32,373 nt of DNA from JAOZMY01 sp964577975 (GTDB lineage: Bacteria > Desulfobacterota > S145-22): NCBI GenBank assembly GCA_964577975.1, contig CAZOBB010000003.1, positions 1-32,373 of the forward strand, in the 5' to 3' direction. Numbering within the stretch: position 1 is the first letter of the stretch; every line of letters starts with the position of its first letter. The position numbers and the translations under genes are program-made. Under the pieces are notes generated by a model. That model had not been told where the DNA came from, did no database searches, and saw nothing but the letters and a program-made list of their open reading frames with translations. Shown here one piece after another: positions 1 to 8,449 of this stretch.

Positions 1-2
1 TG

Positions 3-134
3 GCCGTGGCCCAGCCCTACGCCTTCTTCCCCCTGGGATCGCGCCGCGAGTCGTTCGTGGGGACCGCCAAGTCCCGCATGGCCTCCATGCGCATGTTCAT
101 GGACGAGAAGCTCGTCATCTCCCGTTGGGTCTGA
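3..134 (+). CDS. C-terminal fragment of an unidentified protein
   Basis: An open frame enters from the left edge and ends at TGA 132-134, leaving about 43 residues. The segment is rich in Met, Arg and Phe and ends in ...VISRWV. The reading frame is supported by its GC-rich third codon positions and by a good rho-independent terminator 17 bases downstream. I do not recognise the family, and too little is present to assign one. Confidence 0.55.
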   Translation, partial: AVAQPYAFFPLGSRRESFVGTAKSRMASMRMFMDEKLVISRWV

Positions 135-151
135 AACTCACGACAAACCTC

Positions 152-186
152 AAGGCCCTGTCTTGACAGTCAGGGCCTTTTTCTTC
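152..186 (+). terminator. Rho-independent terminator
   Basis: The arms AAGGCCCTG (152-160) and CAGGGCCTT (171-179) are perfectly complementary around a 10-base loop. They are followed by a T-rich run (TTTTTCTTCT). The hairpin sits just after the stop of the truncated left-edge gene and before the VOC gene, so it likely ends the upstream transcript. Confidence 0.85.
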
Positions 187-200
187 TAAAAGGAAACACC

Positions 201-602
201 ATGAAACTCGATCACGTGGCACTCATCGTTTCCGACATGGAAACCTCGCTCGATTTCTACACCAGGGTCCTCGGGCTTGAAGTGAAAAGGGAGTTCGAAC
301 TCAGCGAGGAAGAGTCGCACGATCTCTTCCAGCTTTCTTCACCCGCCCGGGGGGTTCAGCTCCTCATGAAGGAGGGAATGCTCGAACTCTTCGAATTCAA
401 ACGGGGCGTCGAAACGAAACGATTCCCCACCCCGATGACCAACGGCCTGTTTCACTATGCCCTCCAGATCGGACGTCCCATCGAGGCATTCGTTACTCAG
501 GTGAAGGGGGAGGGAATCCCCGTCTATTCCATCGTTCGAGGGAACAAGACCATCTACTTTATCCAGGATCCCGACGGGGTCTTCATCGAGGTCAAGGAAT
601 GA
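201..602 (+). CDS. VOC / glyoxalase-fold family protein
   Basis: The 133-residue protein opens with the typical VOC strand LDHVALIVSDM and ends with the paired-motif strand FIQDPDGVFIEVKE. His5 and the C-terminal Glu are the usual metal-ligand positions of this fold. Members are small metal-dependent lyases, isomerases or dioxygenases (lactoylglutathione lyase, methylmalonyl-CoA epimerase, fosfomycin resistance and similar), and the sequence alone does not decide which. The start at ATG 201 follows an AGGAAA ribosome-binding site. The stop overlaps the PHP gene start by four bases (ATGA), so the two are probably translationally coupled. Both share a GC-rich codon style that differs from the genes to the right. 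Confidence 0.85.
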   Translation: MKLDHVALIVSDMETSLDFYTRVLGLEVKREFELSEEESHDLFQLSSPARGVQLLMKEGMLELFEFKRGVETKRFPTPMTNGLFHYALQIGRPIEAFVTQVKGEGIPVYSIVRGNKTIYFIQDPDGVFIEVKE

Positions 603-1450
603 ACCGGGTCGATCTCCACTCCCACAGCACCGTCTCCGACGGGAGTTTCCCGCCGGAAGAGGTCGTCAGGATGGCCGCGGAGGCGGGCCTGGCCGGGCTT
701 GCCCTGACCGATCACGACAACATCGGCGGCGTGGAGATCGCCCTGAAGGCGGGAGAGACGGAAGGGATTCTCGTCATCCCGGGAGTGGAAATCAGCGCCG
801 AATTCGACCGGGGAACCTGCCACATCCTGGGCTACCTCTTCGACCCCACCAACGAAATCCTTCGCGGCAAGCTCGACACCCTCCAACGGGCTCGGGCGGA
901 ACGCAACCCCAAGATCGCCAGGAAGCTTCAGGAATTGGGGATCGACATCACCTATGAGGAGGTGCAGGCCATCGCCGGCTCCGAGCAGGTGGGACGGCCC
1001 CATTTCGCCCGGATCCTCATGGACAAGGGGATCGTCCAGGATTTCAACGAGGCCTTCGACCGTTTCCTGGGGAAGGACAGGGCCGCCTACGTGGACAAGT
1101 TCCGCTACCAGCCCGAGGAGGCCTTCGAGATGATCCGGGCGGCGGGCGGCGTGGTGGTCCTCGCCCATCCCTATACCCTCAACCTCTCCGACGATGAGCT
1201 TACAGACCTGTTGGGAAGGTGGATCAAGCTGGGGCTCCAGGGGATGGAAGTCTTCTACCCCGACCATACGGAAGAGATGATCGCCCGCTACAGTCAAATC
1301 GCCGACACCTTCGGCCTCATCAAGACCGGCGGTTCCGATTTCCACGGAAACAATAAAGAAGGAAGCGTCCTGGGAGACTGCGGTCCCCGAGGTTGCCCCA
1401 CAGCAGATGTGATAGGACAACTGAAGAACTCTACAGAAAAGGCCTCCTGA
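599..1450 (+). CDS. PHP-domain phosphoesterase (RNase AM / TrpH-like)
   Basis: This 283-residue protein has the four PHP motifs. They are the N-terminal HSHSTVSDG (metal ligands His7, His9 and Asp14), the LTDHDN motif near residue 39, the GVEIS motif near residue 62, and a C-terminal GGSDFHG. Family members of this size include the E. coli RNase AM (YciV/Rnm), a 5'-3' exonuclease, and 3',5'-nucleotide bisphosphate phosphatases. The role here is therefore probably metal-dependent phosphoester hydrolysis in the cytoplasm. It overlaps the VOC gene by four bases. The ORF looks full length, but base composition drops sharply over its last ~100 bases towards the next gene. Confidence 0.88.
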   Translation: MNRVDLHSHSTVSDGSFPPEEVVRMAAEAGLAGLALTDHDNIGGVEIALKAGETEGILVIPGVEISAEFDRGTCHILGYLFDPTNEILRGKLDTLQRARAERNPKIARKLQELGIDITYEEVQAIAGSEQVGRPHFARILMDKGIVQDFNEAFDRFLGKDRAAYVDKFRYQPEEAFEMIRAAGGVVVLAHPYTLNLSDDELTDLLGRWIKLGLQGMEVFYPDHTEEMIARYSQIADTFGLIKTGGSDFHGNNKEGSVLGDCGPRGCPTADVIGQLKNSTEKAS

Positions 1451-1497
1451 CCGCAGTCACAACTCAAAGACGGCGCTTCACTTGGTATATCACAACT

Positions 1498-2463
1498 ATG
1501 ACACTCTACGTTCTCGCTTTGATCGGCAGTTTCCTAATACTTCTGTACTGCGGCCACCTCTTCGTGACAGGAGCGGTAGGAATCGCTGAACGAAATCATA
1601 TCCCCAAAATCATCGTCGGAACCCTTCTCGTCAGCATTGGCACCACACTTCCGGAGTTGGCCGTATCCGTCCAATCCGCCATCATGGGACACAGCAATCT
1701 CGCACTTGGAAACGCCATCGGTTCGGTCATTGCCGATGATGCCTTGGCTTTTGGCCTTGCCGCCTTGTTGGCTCCACTTCCCTTTATCGTCAACCGGAAA
1801 CTCATACGTATCTCTTCGCTCGTTCTCATTATAAGTGCCGTTCTACTCTATCTTTTTGCCATGAACGGCACAATCTCACGCCCCGAAGGGATTATCCTTC
1901 TTTCCTTCCTCCTCCTTTATTCCCTTTGGTTCCTTTCCTATGCAAAACGCCAAAGGGACCTTCTACGTGCCGAAGATATCAAAACCCATGCCCACCCTCC
2001 GAAAAGCCAATCGAATTTTGTCCTTGTCCTCATGTTTTCCATCGGTCTTGCGGGAGTCCTCTTCTCCAGCCGTGGAGTGATCTGGGGAGCGACCGGGATT
2101 TCAAGACTCTTTGGTATCTCGGAAATCGTCATCGGCTTGACCGTCGTAGCCATCGGAACCTCTCTACCCGAAATCATCACATGCGTGATCGCCGCCAAAA
2201 AAAACGAAGGAGACATCGCAGCGGGGGATATCATCGGTGCAGACATCCTCAATATCCTCTGGATCATAGGAATGTCCGCCACTGCCCATCCCCTAGAAGC
2301 GAACCTGTCCACGGTCCATCTTTACTGCAGCATGCTCCTTGTCATGGTAGGTTTCTTCCTCTCCATCCTTCTCTTCGCGAACAAAATAAAAAAAATCCAC
2401 GGCATTCTCCTTTTTTCCTTCTATCTCTTTTTCCTCGCCATTTCCTATTTCCACTTGAGATAA
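1498..2463 (+). CDS. Sodium/calcium exchanger-family antiporter (CaCA, YrbG-like)
   Basis: A 321-residue membrane protein with about ten hydrophobic segments and the duplicated alpha-repeats of the CaCA family. Repeat 1 holds SIGTTLPELAVS and GNAIGSVIADD; repeat 2 holds AIGTSLPEIIT and GDIIGADILN. Such proteins exchange Ca2+ or another cation for Na+ or H+ across the inner membrane. The frame is open from 1393, but that upstream part overlaps the PHP gene and looks like shadow sequence. ATG 1498 places the first transmembrane helix at the N-terminus as is usual, although no strong ribosome-binding site is visible. In repeat 1 the position after GSxI, often Asn in relatives, is Ala-Asp-Asp, so ion preference is uncertain. 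ApbE follows after six bases. Confidence 0.85.
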   Translation: MTLYVLALIGSFLILLYCGHLFVTGAVGIAERNHIPKIIVGTLLVSIGTTLPELAVSVQSAIMGHSNLALGNAIGSVIADDALAFGLAALLAPLPFIVNRKLIRISSLVLIISAVLLYLFAMNGTISRPEGIILLSFLLLYSLWFLSYAKRQRDLLRAEDIKTHAHPPKSQSNFVLVLMFSIGLAGVLFSSRGVIWGATGISRLFGISEIVIGLTVVAIGTSLPEIITCVIAAKKNEGDIAAGDIIGADILNILWIIGMSATAHPLEANLSTVHLYCSMLLVMVGFFLSILLFANKIKKIHGILLFSFYLFFLAISYFHLR

Positions 2464-2469
2464 GGAAGT

Positions 2470-3510
2470 ATGAAAAAACCATTTTTCACCCACAAAAGCA
2501 TCGTCCTTATTCCCTTCATGGTGATGGGCCTCTTCTCCGTTTCCGCTTGTTCCTCCCCTCGGCTTTTTCATCAGGCCCAATGGATCATGGGAACCGTTGT
2601 GGAGATAACATGGTTCGGTTCCTCTTCTCAAGAAAACATCGTAAAGGAGGCATTCAACGTTATCAAAACCGTGGACAAAAAAATGAATCCGAATGATCCA
2701 CGAAGCGATCTCGCCAAAATCAACTCCAATGCGGGTAAAGGAATCTTGACCATCGACCCCATGACCTGCTACGTGATTCAGCACGGCATTTCGATGGGCA
2801 AAAAAACGAAGGGCGCCTTCGACATAACGCTGGGCTCACTCATCGCGCTGTGGGGCTGGAATACCCCCTCCCCCCACCTTCCTTCTCCTTCGGACATCAC
2901 TCAATCCCTCGCCCGGACGGGGGTAAAATACATCGAATGCCATCCCTCCACCCACCAAATCAGGATCACCCACCAAGGGATTCGGCTCGATCTTGGGGGT
3001 ATTGCAAAGGGATACGCCGTCGACCGTGCCGTAAAGGTTCTCAAAGACGATGGGATGCAAGCTTTTATCGTGAACGGGGGAGGAGATCTCTACGCCTCTA
3101 GCCACCCTCCGAAAAGACTCTGGCGTATCGGAGTTCAAGACCCCGACAACCCTCACAGAATTGTTGTCACCCTCCGATTACAAAACCGGGCGATCGCCAC
3201 TTCGGGCGATTACGAGCATTTCTTCATCAAAAACAACACACGATATCACCACATTCTAAACCCCCATACAGGCTATCCAGCGCGAGGGCTGAGAAGTGTT
3301 TCGGTGCTCGCGAAAACCGTGATGGAGGCCGACGCACTCGCCACCGCCCTTTTTGTCATGGGTAAAAAGAAAGCCATGACATGGTTGGCAGGCCATCCCC
3401 ATTATCAAGGTATCCTCATCGACGAGTCTCTCCATGTTTACGCCTCCACCAGCTTGAAATCCATCGCCAGGTGGGATAAACGTTTCAAAAAATCCATTAC
3501 CTACTTTTGA
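2470..3510 (+). CDS. apbE: FAD:protein FMN transferase, lipoprotein
   Basis: A 346-residue ApbE protein. The N-terminus is a lipoprotein signal ending in the lipobox SVSAC, so the enzyme is probably anchored on the outer face of the inner membrane. Family motifs are present in order: the start of the fold at QWIMGTVVEI, LDLGGIAKGYAVD, a VNGGGDLY motif, and the C-terminal HHILNPHTGYPARG and ADALATALFVMG. ApbE moves FMN from FAD onto Thr/Ser of targets such as NqrC, RnfG and other extracytoplasmic redox proteins, using Mg2+. No target gene is adjacent. It lies between the antiporter and the epimerase with short gaps, which suggests co-transcription. A distant cytoplasmic relative (UPF0280) is encoded at 9092-9931. 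Confidence 0.93.
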   Translation: MKKPFFTHKSIVLIPFMVMGLFSVSACSSPRLFHQAQWIMGTVVEITWFGSSSQENIVKEAFNVIKTVDKKMNPNDPRSDLAKINSNAGKGILTIDPMTCYVIQHGISMGKKTKGAFDITLGSLIALWGWNTPSPHLPSPSDITQSLARTGVKYIECHPSTHQIRITHQGIRLDLGGIAKGYAVDRAVKVLKDDGMQAFIVNGGGDLYASSHPPKRLWRIGVQDPDNPHRIVVTLRLQNRAIATSGDYEHFFIKNNTRYHHILNPHTGYPARGLRSVSVLAKTVMEADALATALFVMGKKKAMTWLAGHPHYQGILIDESLHVYASTSLKSIARWDKRFKKSITYF

Positions 3511-3522
3511 GAAGGAGCAAAT

Positions 3523-4500
3523 ATGAAAATTCTATTGACAGGGGGGGCAGGATTCATCGGTTCTCATTTCGCGGAAGCCCTTCTTCAAGAAGGCCATGAA
3601 GTCATTTCCATCGACAACCTGAACTCTTTCTACGACCCCGCAATCAAACAGAGAAACCTTGAAGAAATAAAGTCAAAATCGCAGCAGGGAGGTACTTTTC
3701 TCGATCTCAGAGGGGACATTCGTGACAAACATTTCATTGAAGACGTCTTTCAGACCCACGTTCCCGATGAGATCGTCCATCTCGCCGCCATGGCGGGGGT
3801 TCGTCCTTCCATCGAGGATCCCCTCACGTATCAAACCGTCAATATCGAAGGAACGATGAATCTCTTGGAGGCGATGAAAAAATTCGACGTCAAAAAAATG
3901 ATTTTCGCCTCCTCATCCTCCGTTTACGGGAATAACCCCAAAGTCCCCTTCTCAGAGGACGACAACGTCGATTTCCCCATCTCTCCTTATGCCGCCACAA
4001 AAAAGGCGGGAGAGCTCATTTGTTATACCTACCACCACCTCTACGACTTTACCATCGTTGCACTTCGGTTTTTCACGGTTTACGGACCCCGCCAGCGCCC
4101 CGAAATGGCCATACACAAATTCACGCGCCTCATCGACGAGGGAAGCCCCGTTCCCATGTTCGGTGACGGAACATCCCAGAGAGATTATACATACATCGAT
4201 GACATCATAGATGGAATGAAACGGGCGAGAACCATCGAAAAAGGATACCACATTTACAATCTAGGGGAGTCCCGTACGACCTCTTTACGAGATCTCATCC
4301 GACTTATCGAAAAGGCCCTCGGCAAAAAAGCAACGATTCAGTCTCTTCCGCACCAACCGGGTGATGTAAACATTACTTACGCGGACATCCGACGCGCGCG
4401 ACGGGAACTTGGCTACGCACCCACCACCTCCATGGAGGAGGGAATCAAGAAATTCGTCGATTGGTACCGCCGCTTCAAACACGATTCCGCTCATAAATAA
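3523..4500 (+). CDS. NAD-dependent sugar-nucleotide epimerase (UDP-glucuronate/UDP-glucose 4-epimerase type)
   Basis: A 325-residue extended short-chain dehydrogenase. The N-terminal GGAGFIGSH is the NAD-binding glycine motif. SSSSVYG carries the catalytic Ser, and YAATKKAGE carries the YxxxK pair. RFFTVYGPRQRP and the later DYTYIDDII are typical of UDP-glucuronate 4-epimerases and related UDP-sugar enzymes. It would act in the cytoplasm in polysaccharide or LPS precursor supply, though no glycan genes are nearby. The exact substrate cannot be fixed from sequence. The start follows a GAAGGAGC ribosome-binding site. Its last 26 bases overlap the 3' end of coaX on the other strand. Confidence 0.88.
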   Translation: MKILLTGGAGFIGSHFAEALLQEGHEVISIDNLNSFYDPAIKQRNLEEIKSKSQQGGTFLDLRGDIRDKHFIEDVFQTHVPDEIVHLAAMAGVRPSIEDPLTYQTVNIEGTMNLLEAMKKFDVKKMIFASSSSVYGNNPKVPFSEDDNVDFPISPYAATKKAGELICYTYHHLYDFTIVALRFFTVYGPRQRPEMAIHKFTRLIDEGSPVPMFGDGTSQRDYTYIDDIIDGMKRARTIEKGYHIYNLGESRTTSLRDLIRLIEKALGKKATIQSLPHQPGDVNITYADIRRARRELGYAPTTSMEEGIKKFVDWYRRFKHDSAHK

Positions 4501-5242
4501 TCCGCAGTCCCTCTAACGTTAACAGCTCGTCCGTTTCATCAATGGTACGGGACTTGCGCCCCACGAGACGCGAAAGCCCCCCTGTGGCAATAACCTTGGG
4601 CTTCCCCCCCATTTCCTCCATCACTCGGCGAACCAAACCGTCCACCATCTCAACATAACCGAAAAGGAGACCTGCCTGGATACTCTGTACCGTGGTCTTT
4701 CCTATGACGCGGTCAGGCCAACACAAGGCAACCCTCGGAAGTTTAGACGCAAACTGGAAGAGGGCTTCCATCGAGATGTGCACCCCCGGCGCGATAAGGC
4801 CTCCCAGGTATTCTCCTTGATCCGACACACAATCAAACGTGGTGGCCGTCCCGAAATCGACCACTATCGTCCGCATCTTGAAGCGCTCATACCCCGCTAC
4901 GGCGTTGACAATCCGATCTGCTCCTACCTCCGCGGGATTGCTATAAAAGATCGGCATGCCTGTCTTGACACCGGGCCCCACGACCACCGGAGAAAAACCA
5001 AACATCTTCCGGATTGCGACGGGGAGCGCCTCCAACACGGTAGGAACCACACACGAAATAATCGATGCCGAAATAATACCCACATCGAATTCGTCTAGCT
5101 CGAAAAGTCGAGAGATGAGTACGCGATACTCATCCACCGACCGATTCGCCAGGGTGCTTATCCGCCAGCTTACCCTCAGATCCCTACCCTCAAAGACACC
5201 AAAAACGGTGTTGGTGTTTCCCACATCAATGGCTAAAAGCAT
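4475..5242 (-). CDS. coaX: Type III pantothenate kinase
   Basis: A 255-residue protein of the ASKHA fold catalysing ATP-dependent phosphorylation of pantothenate, the first step of CoA synthesis. The N-terminal MLLAIDVGNTNTVFG is the phosphate-binding motif. GADRIVNAVAG, VVDFGTATTFD and GGLIAPGVHIS are the diagnostic CoaX motifs. The frame extends seven codons upstream, but ATG 5242 is chosen. It sits one base after the birA stop, has a GAGGAG ribosome-binding site, and matches the usual family N-terminus. The birA-coaX pairing is common in bacteria, and fusA heads the operon here. The gene end overlaps the convergent epimerase gene by 26 bases. Confidence 0.95.
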   Translation of the reverse strand: MLLAIDVGNTNTVFGVFEGRDLRVSWRISTLANRSVDEYRVLISRLFELDEFDVGIISASIISCVVPTVLEALPVAIRKMFGFSPVVVGPGVKTGMPIFYSNPAEVGADRIVNAVAGYERFKMRTIVVDFGTATTFDCVSDQGEYLGGLIAPGVHISMEALFQFASKLPRVALCWPDRVIGKTTVQSIQAGLLFGYVEMVDGLVRRVMEEMGGKPKVIATGGLSRLVGRKSRTIDETDELLTLEGLRIIYERNRV

Positions 5243-5243
5243 C

Positions 5244-6239
5244 TTACTCCTCGGGAAGGACAAACGTCTCCAGATCGCCTGCTATAACCCGTTTTCGACT
5301 TCCCTCTTTGGTTTCCACAATCAGGGCACCCGAGGAGTCCACATCGACGACTCTCCCCACAATTTCCTCGTCAAACGATCGAACTTTCACATCCTTCCCC
5401 AAGATATCCGCTCGCTCTTTCCAATCGAGGAGAATCCGCTGATCTCCTCCCTCGCGCAAAAAGACACTGTACCAATAGTCCAATTGACGTAATAGCTCTT
5501 TTACGAATGCAACCCGTTTTGTTCTCTTCTTGGTTTCTTCATAAATCGAGGTTGAAGCATCGCGAATCTCCAACGGAAACTTGTTCTTTCGAACATTCAA
5601 ATTGACGCCCAAACCAATCACTGCAAAATTCACCACATCCGTCTCTGAGTTCAACTCACACAAGATTCCGGCTACTTTCCTCCCGTTCATTAGTATATCG
5701 TTGGGCCACTTGATGGAAGGCTTCACAGCGGTGAGGGCGTAAATGGTTTCGTACAGAGCAATCCCTGCCATGTAGGTCAACATCGTCGCCACATACGGTA
5801 CGATCTTAGGTCGAAGAACAACGGAAAGAGAAATGGACTGCCGTCTGAACGAGAACCACGTTCGGTTTAACCGTCCCTTCCCTCCTGTTTGATGATCCGT
5901 GACGATGACCAATCCATCTTCTCCCCCTTCCGTAGCGGCTCTAAAAGCCTCCGCATTCGTCGATTCCAAAACGGGAAAATACCGGATTTCTCTCCCTACG
6001 ATCTTCGTGCCGAGGCGATAGCGAATCTCCGCCGGGCTCAAAATATCAGGAGAGCGCATCAACCGATAACCCATATTCTGTCTCGCATCAATCACGTATC
6101 CCAAGCTCTTCAAGGAAGAGATCCGTTTCCAGATGGCTGCCCGCGTGATGCCCACCTCACGGCTTATGATTTCTCCCGATACAAACCTCCCTTCATGATC
6201 TTTGAGAATGTGAATGATCTTTTCGTTGTCCATCATCAT
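5244..6239 (-). CDS. birA: Biotin-protein ligase / biotin operon repressor
   Basis: A 331-residue bifunctional BirA. Residues ~5-62 form a winged helix-turn-helix (GEIISREVGITRAAIWKRIS). The ligase domain has STNAEAF, the biotinyl-AMP loop GGKGRLNRTW (around residue 119) and KWPNDILMNGRKVAGIL (around residue 177). A small C-terminal SH3-like domain follows. The enzyme attaches biotin to carboxylase carrier proteins, and the HTH suggests it also represses biotin genes, none of which are in the window. The ribosome-binding site AGGAGG overlaps the fusA stop codon and sits eight bases before ATG 6239. This indicates a fusA-birA-coaX transcript with coupled translation. Confidence 0.95.
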   Translation of the reverse strand: MMMDNEKIIHILKDHEGRFVSGEIISREVGITRAAIWKRISSLKSLGYVIDARQNMGYRLMRSPDILSPAEIRYRLGTKIVGREIRYFPVLESTNAEAFRAATEGGEDGLVIVTDHQTGGKGRLNRTWFSFRRQSISLSVVLRPKIVPYVATMLTYMAGIALYETIYALTAVKPSIKWPNDILMNGRKVAGILCELNSETDVVNFAVIGLGVNLNVRKNKFPLEIRDASTSIYEETKKRTKRVAFVKELLRQLDYWYSVFLREGGDQRILLDWKERADILGKDVKVRSFDEEIVGRVVDVDSSGALIVETKEGSRKRVIAGDLETFVLPEE

Positions 6240-6251
6240 AGTCTTTTCCTC

Positions 6252-8282
6252 CTATGTGATTTGGTCATGTCGATAATACCGCATGGTAAAGTTCCCCCGC
6301 CCCTGAGTCAAAGAACGTAAGGTTGTCGAATACCCAAAAAGCTGTTTCAATGGCACATAAGCCTGTATCGCGGTAACCTTCCCCTGACTTTCAAGGCTGT
6401 GAACTTCACCCTTTCGGCTGTTAATATCTGAGATGACGTCACCCACGAATTCCTCGGGGGTCAAAATATCTAGTTCCATAATAGGTTCCAAAAGGATAAC
6501 ATCCGCTTTTTGGACACCTTCCCGCACGGCCGTGGCAGCCGCGATTCTCAACGAAGAGATCGTGTGGTCGTTTTCCTCCCACCGGACCTCTTTCACGGTA
6601 ACGGAAACATCCACCATGGGACTTCCCGAAAGGGGACCAAATGACAAGGCATCCATCACCCCCTGGCGAACGGCCTCTTGATACTCCTGCGGCATGAGTT
6701 CCACCGTTCGGCCGGGATCGTATTGATTTCCCGACCCCCTCTCTCTAGGCTCCAGATCCAAAACAACCAGTCCAAATCCATGAACTCCCGCCATCTCCCG
6801 ATCGAAAATCCCCTCCGAAGAAACAGGATTGACAATCGTTTCCCTATACACCACTTGGGGTTGTCCAACGTGAACCTTCAAGCCATACTCTTCCCTCAAC
6901 CGCGTGGTCACCACATTCAGGTGAAGTTCTCCCATGCCTGAAATAACTACTTGCCCCGTTTCATCATCCGTTTTCACCTGGAAGGTAGGATCTTCCTCCA
7001 TGATTTGAGCCAGCACCTCCTGCACGCGTTCCGCCTCTTGGCTCGACACCGTTTCGATGGCTACCGATATCACAGGTTCATAACTGTCAATAGGTTCCAA
7101 AAGAATGGGATGGGACGCATCACATAAGGTGTTACCCGTCGAGGACTTTTTCAGCCCAATCATGCCCACGATATCCCCCGCTTTAGCCACCTCGATACGT
7201 TTCCGGCGGTTGGCATGAATCTCCAGGATCCGCGCCACCTTTTCCCTTTTCTTCAAATTCAGATTGTACACTTCTTCTCCAACCTTTGCCTGGCCAGAAT
7301 AGACCCTCACGAAACAGAGTTTTCGCCCCTGATCCATCATCACCTTGAAAACAAGCGCAGAAAAGGGGGCTTTTATATCAGGAGGGCGAGAGATTTCCTC
7401 CCCCGTATCGGGATCCACCCCCGTAATGGGTGGAACATCCAGAGGGGAAGGGAGATACGCCACAATCGCATCCATCAACGGTTGAATCCCCTTGTTTCTC
7501 AATGCGGATCCACAAAGGACGGGAACGATTTCCATGGATAGCGTCCTCTTGCGAAGTCCCTTGACAATATCGTCAAACGAAAGATCCCCTTCCTCCAAGT
7601 AACGCTCCATCAGTGTATCATCCGCCTCCGCCACAGCCTCCAACACCATTTCCCTATGGCGAGCCGCTTCTTCGCGCATCTCCTCGGGAATTTCTATAGC
7701 TTCATATTCGTTTCCCAACCCATCGTCCGACCAGACCAGTGCCTTCTGACGAATTAGATCCACAACTCCCCTGAACGTGCTTTCTATGCCCAATGGAAGC
7801 TGAAGAATCACAGGCGGGGTGTTAAAACGCTCCTTCATCATGGCTATGACGTTATGGAAGTCCGCACCAACCCTATCCATTTTGTTGATAAAGGCAATTC
7901 TAGGAACACGGTATTTATCCGCCTGATGCCACACCGTCTCCGATTGGGGCTCCACCCCACCAACGCCACAAAACACGACCACCGCCCCATCCAAAACCCT
8001 CAGGGAGCGTTCCACCTCGATGGTAAAATCCACGTGACCTGGGGTGTCAATAAGGTGAATCTCATGGTCTTTCCAGAAGAAATTCGTAACCGCCGAAGTA
8101 ATGGTGATCCCCCGTTCCTGTTCCTGTGCCATCCAATCGAGAGCGGTATCACCATCATGGACCTCTCCCATCTTATGTATTTTGCCAGTGTAATAGAGCA
8201 TCCGCTCCGAAACGGTCGTCTTACCCGCGTCAATATGGGCGATGATACCGATATTTCTGATCTTTTTGAGACCCTTTTTCAT
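6252..8282 (-). CDS. fusA: Elongation factor G (divergent, non-str-operon copy)
   Basis: A 676-residue translational GTPase with all G motifs: AHIDAGKT (15-22), RGITIT, DTPGHVDF, NKMDR and CGSA. Domains II-V follow, with the C-terminal LFGYSTTLRSLTQGRGNFTM. EF-G drives translocation and, with RRF, ribosome recycling. It is slightly shorter than typical EF-G. Domain IV is divergent (AGVHGFG where classical EF-G has a GGRGQYGH-like segment). It is next to birA and coaX rather than rpsL, rpsG and tuf. In several delta-type lineages two EF-Gs divide the work (spdEFG1/2 types), so this may be one of such a pair. It is preceded by an excellent sigma70 promoter and a weak GGGTGA ribosome-binding site. 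Confidence 0.93.
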   Translation of the reverse strand: MKKGLKKIRNIGIIAHIDAGKTTVSERMLYYTGKIHKMGEVHDGDTALDWMAQEQERGITITSAVTNFFWKDHEIHLIDTPGHVDFTIEVERSLRVLDGAVVVFCGVGGVEPQSETVWHQADKYRVPRIAFINKMDRVGADFHNVIAMMKERFNTPPVILQLPLGIESTFRGVVDLIRQKALVWSDDGLGNEYEAIEIPEEMREEAARHREMVLEAVAEADDTLMERYLEEGDLSFDDIVKGLRKRTLSMEIVPVLCGSALRNKGIQPLMDAIVAYLPSPLDVPPITGVDPDTGEEISRPPDIKAPFSALVFKVMMDQGRKLCFVRVYSGQAKVGEEVYNLNLKKREKVARILEIHANRRKRIEVAKAGDIVGMIGLKKSSTGNTLCDASHPILLEPIDSYEPVISVAIETVSSQEAERVQEVLAQIMEEDPTFQVKTDDETGQVVISGMGELHLNVVTTRLREEYGLKVHVGQPQVVYRETIVNPVSSEGIFDREMAGVHGFGLVVLDLEPRERGSGNQYDPGRTVELMPQEYQEAVRQGVMDALSFGPLSGSPMVDVSVTVKEVRWEENDHTISSLRIAAATAVREGVQKADVILLEPIMELDILTPEEFVGDVISDINSRKGEVHSLESQGKVTAIQAYVPLKQLFGYSTTLRSLTQGRGNFTMRYYRHDQIT

Positions 8283-8326
8283 TCACCCAACACCGTTCTT
8301 CAATGTAAAACAAATTACAGGATGAT

Positions 8327-8354
8327 ATTATAAATCTTATTTTGAAAATGTCAA
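8327..8354 (-). promoter_or_regulatory. Consensus sigma70 promoter for fusA-birA-coaX
   Basis: On the minus strand TTGACA (8354-8349) and TATAAT (8332-8327) are both perfect, with a 16-base spacer. Transcription would start near 8320, about 38 bases before the fusA ATG. The surrounding 8283-8450 stretch is AT-rich, as expected for a strong promoter region, and has no other gene. Confidence 0.85.
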
Positions 8355-8449
8355 TTGAATAAAAGGAATTTTTTCCATACCGACCAGAAAAACCCTTTTG
8401 AATTGTAAAGGAATTTAGACAAAAAACCGTTACGAATGAGACAGAAATC

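Noticed and set aside
162..190. TTGACA at 162-167 as a promoter for the VOC gene
   Set aside because: The hexamer forms part of the terminator loop, and the -10 position (CTAAAA) matches poorly.
554..1420. Long minus-strand open frame (288 codons) opposite the PHP gene
   Set aside because: It is antisense to a gene with clear PHP motifs. GC-rich codons suppress stops on the other strand, and the translation matches no family pattern.
1926..2696. Plus-strand open frame (256 codons) overlapping the antiporter and apbE
   Set aside because: It is out of frame with two convincing genes, and its Pro/Arg/His-rich translation is typical of a shadow frame.
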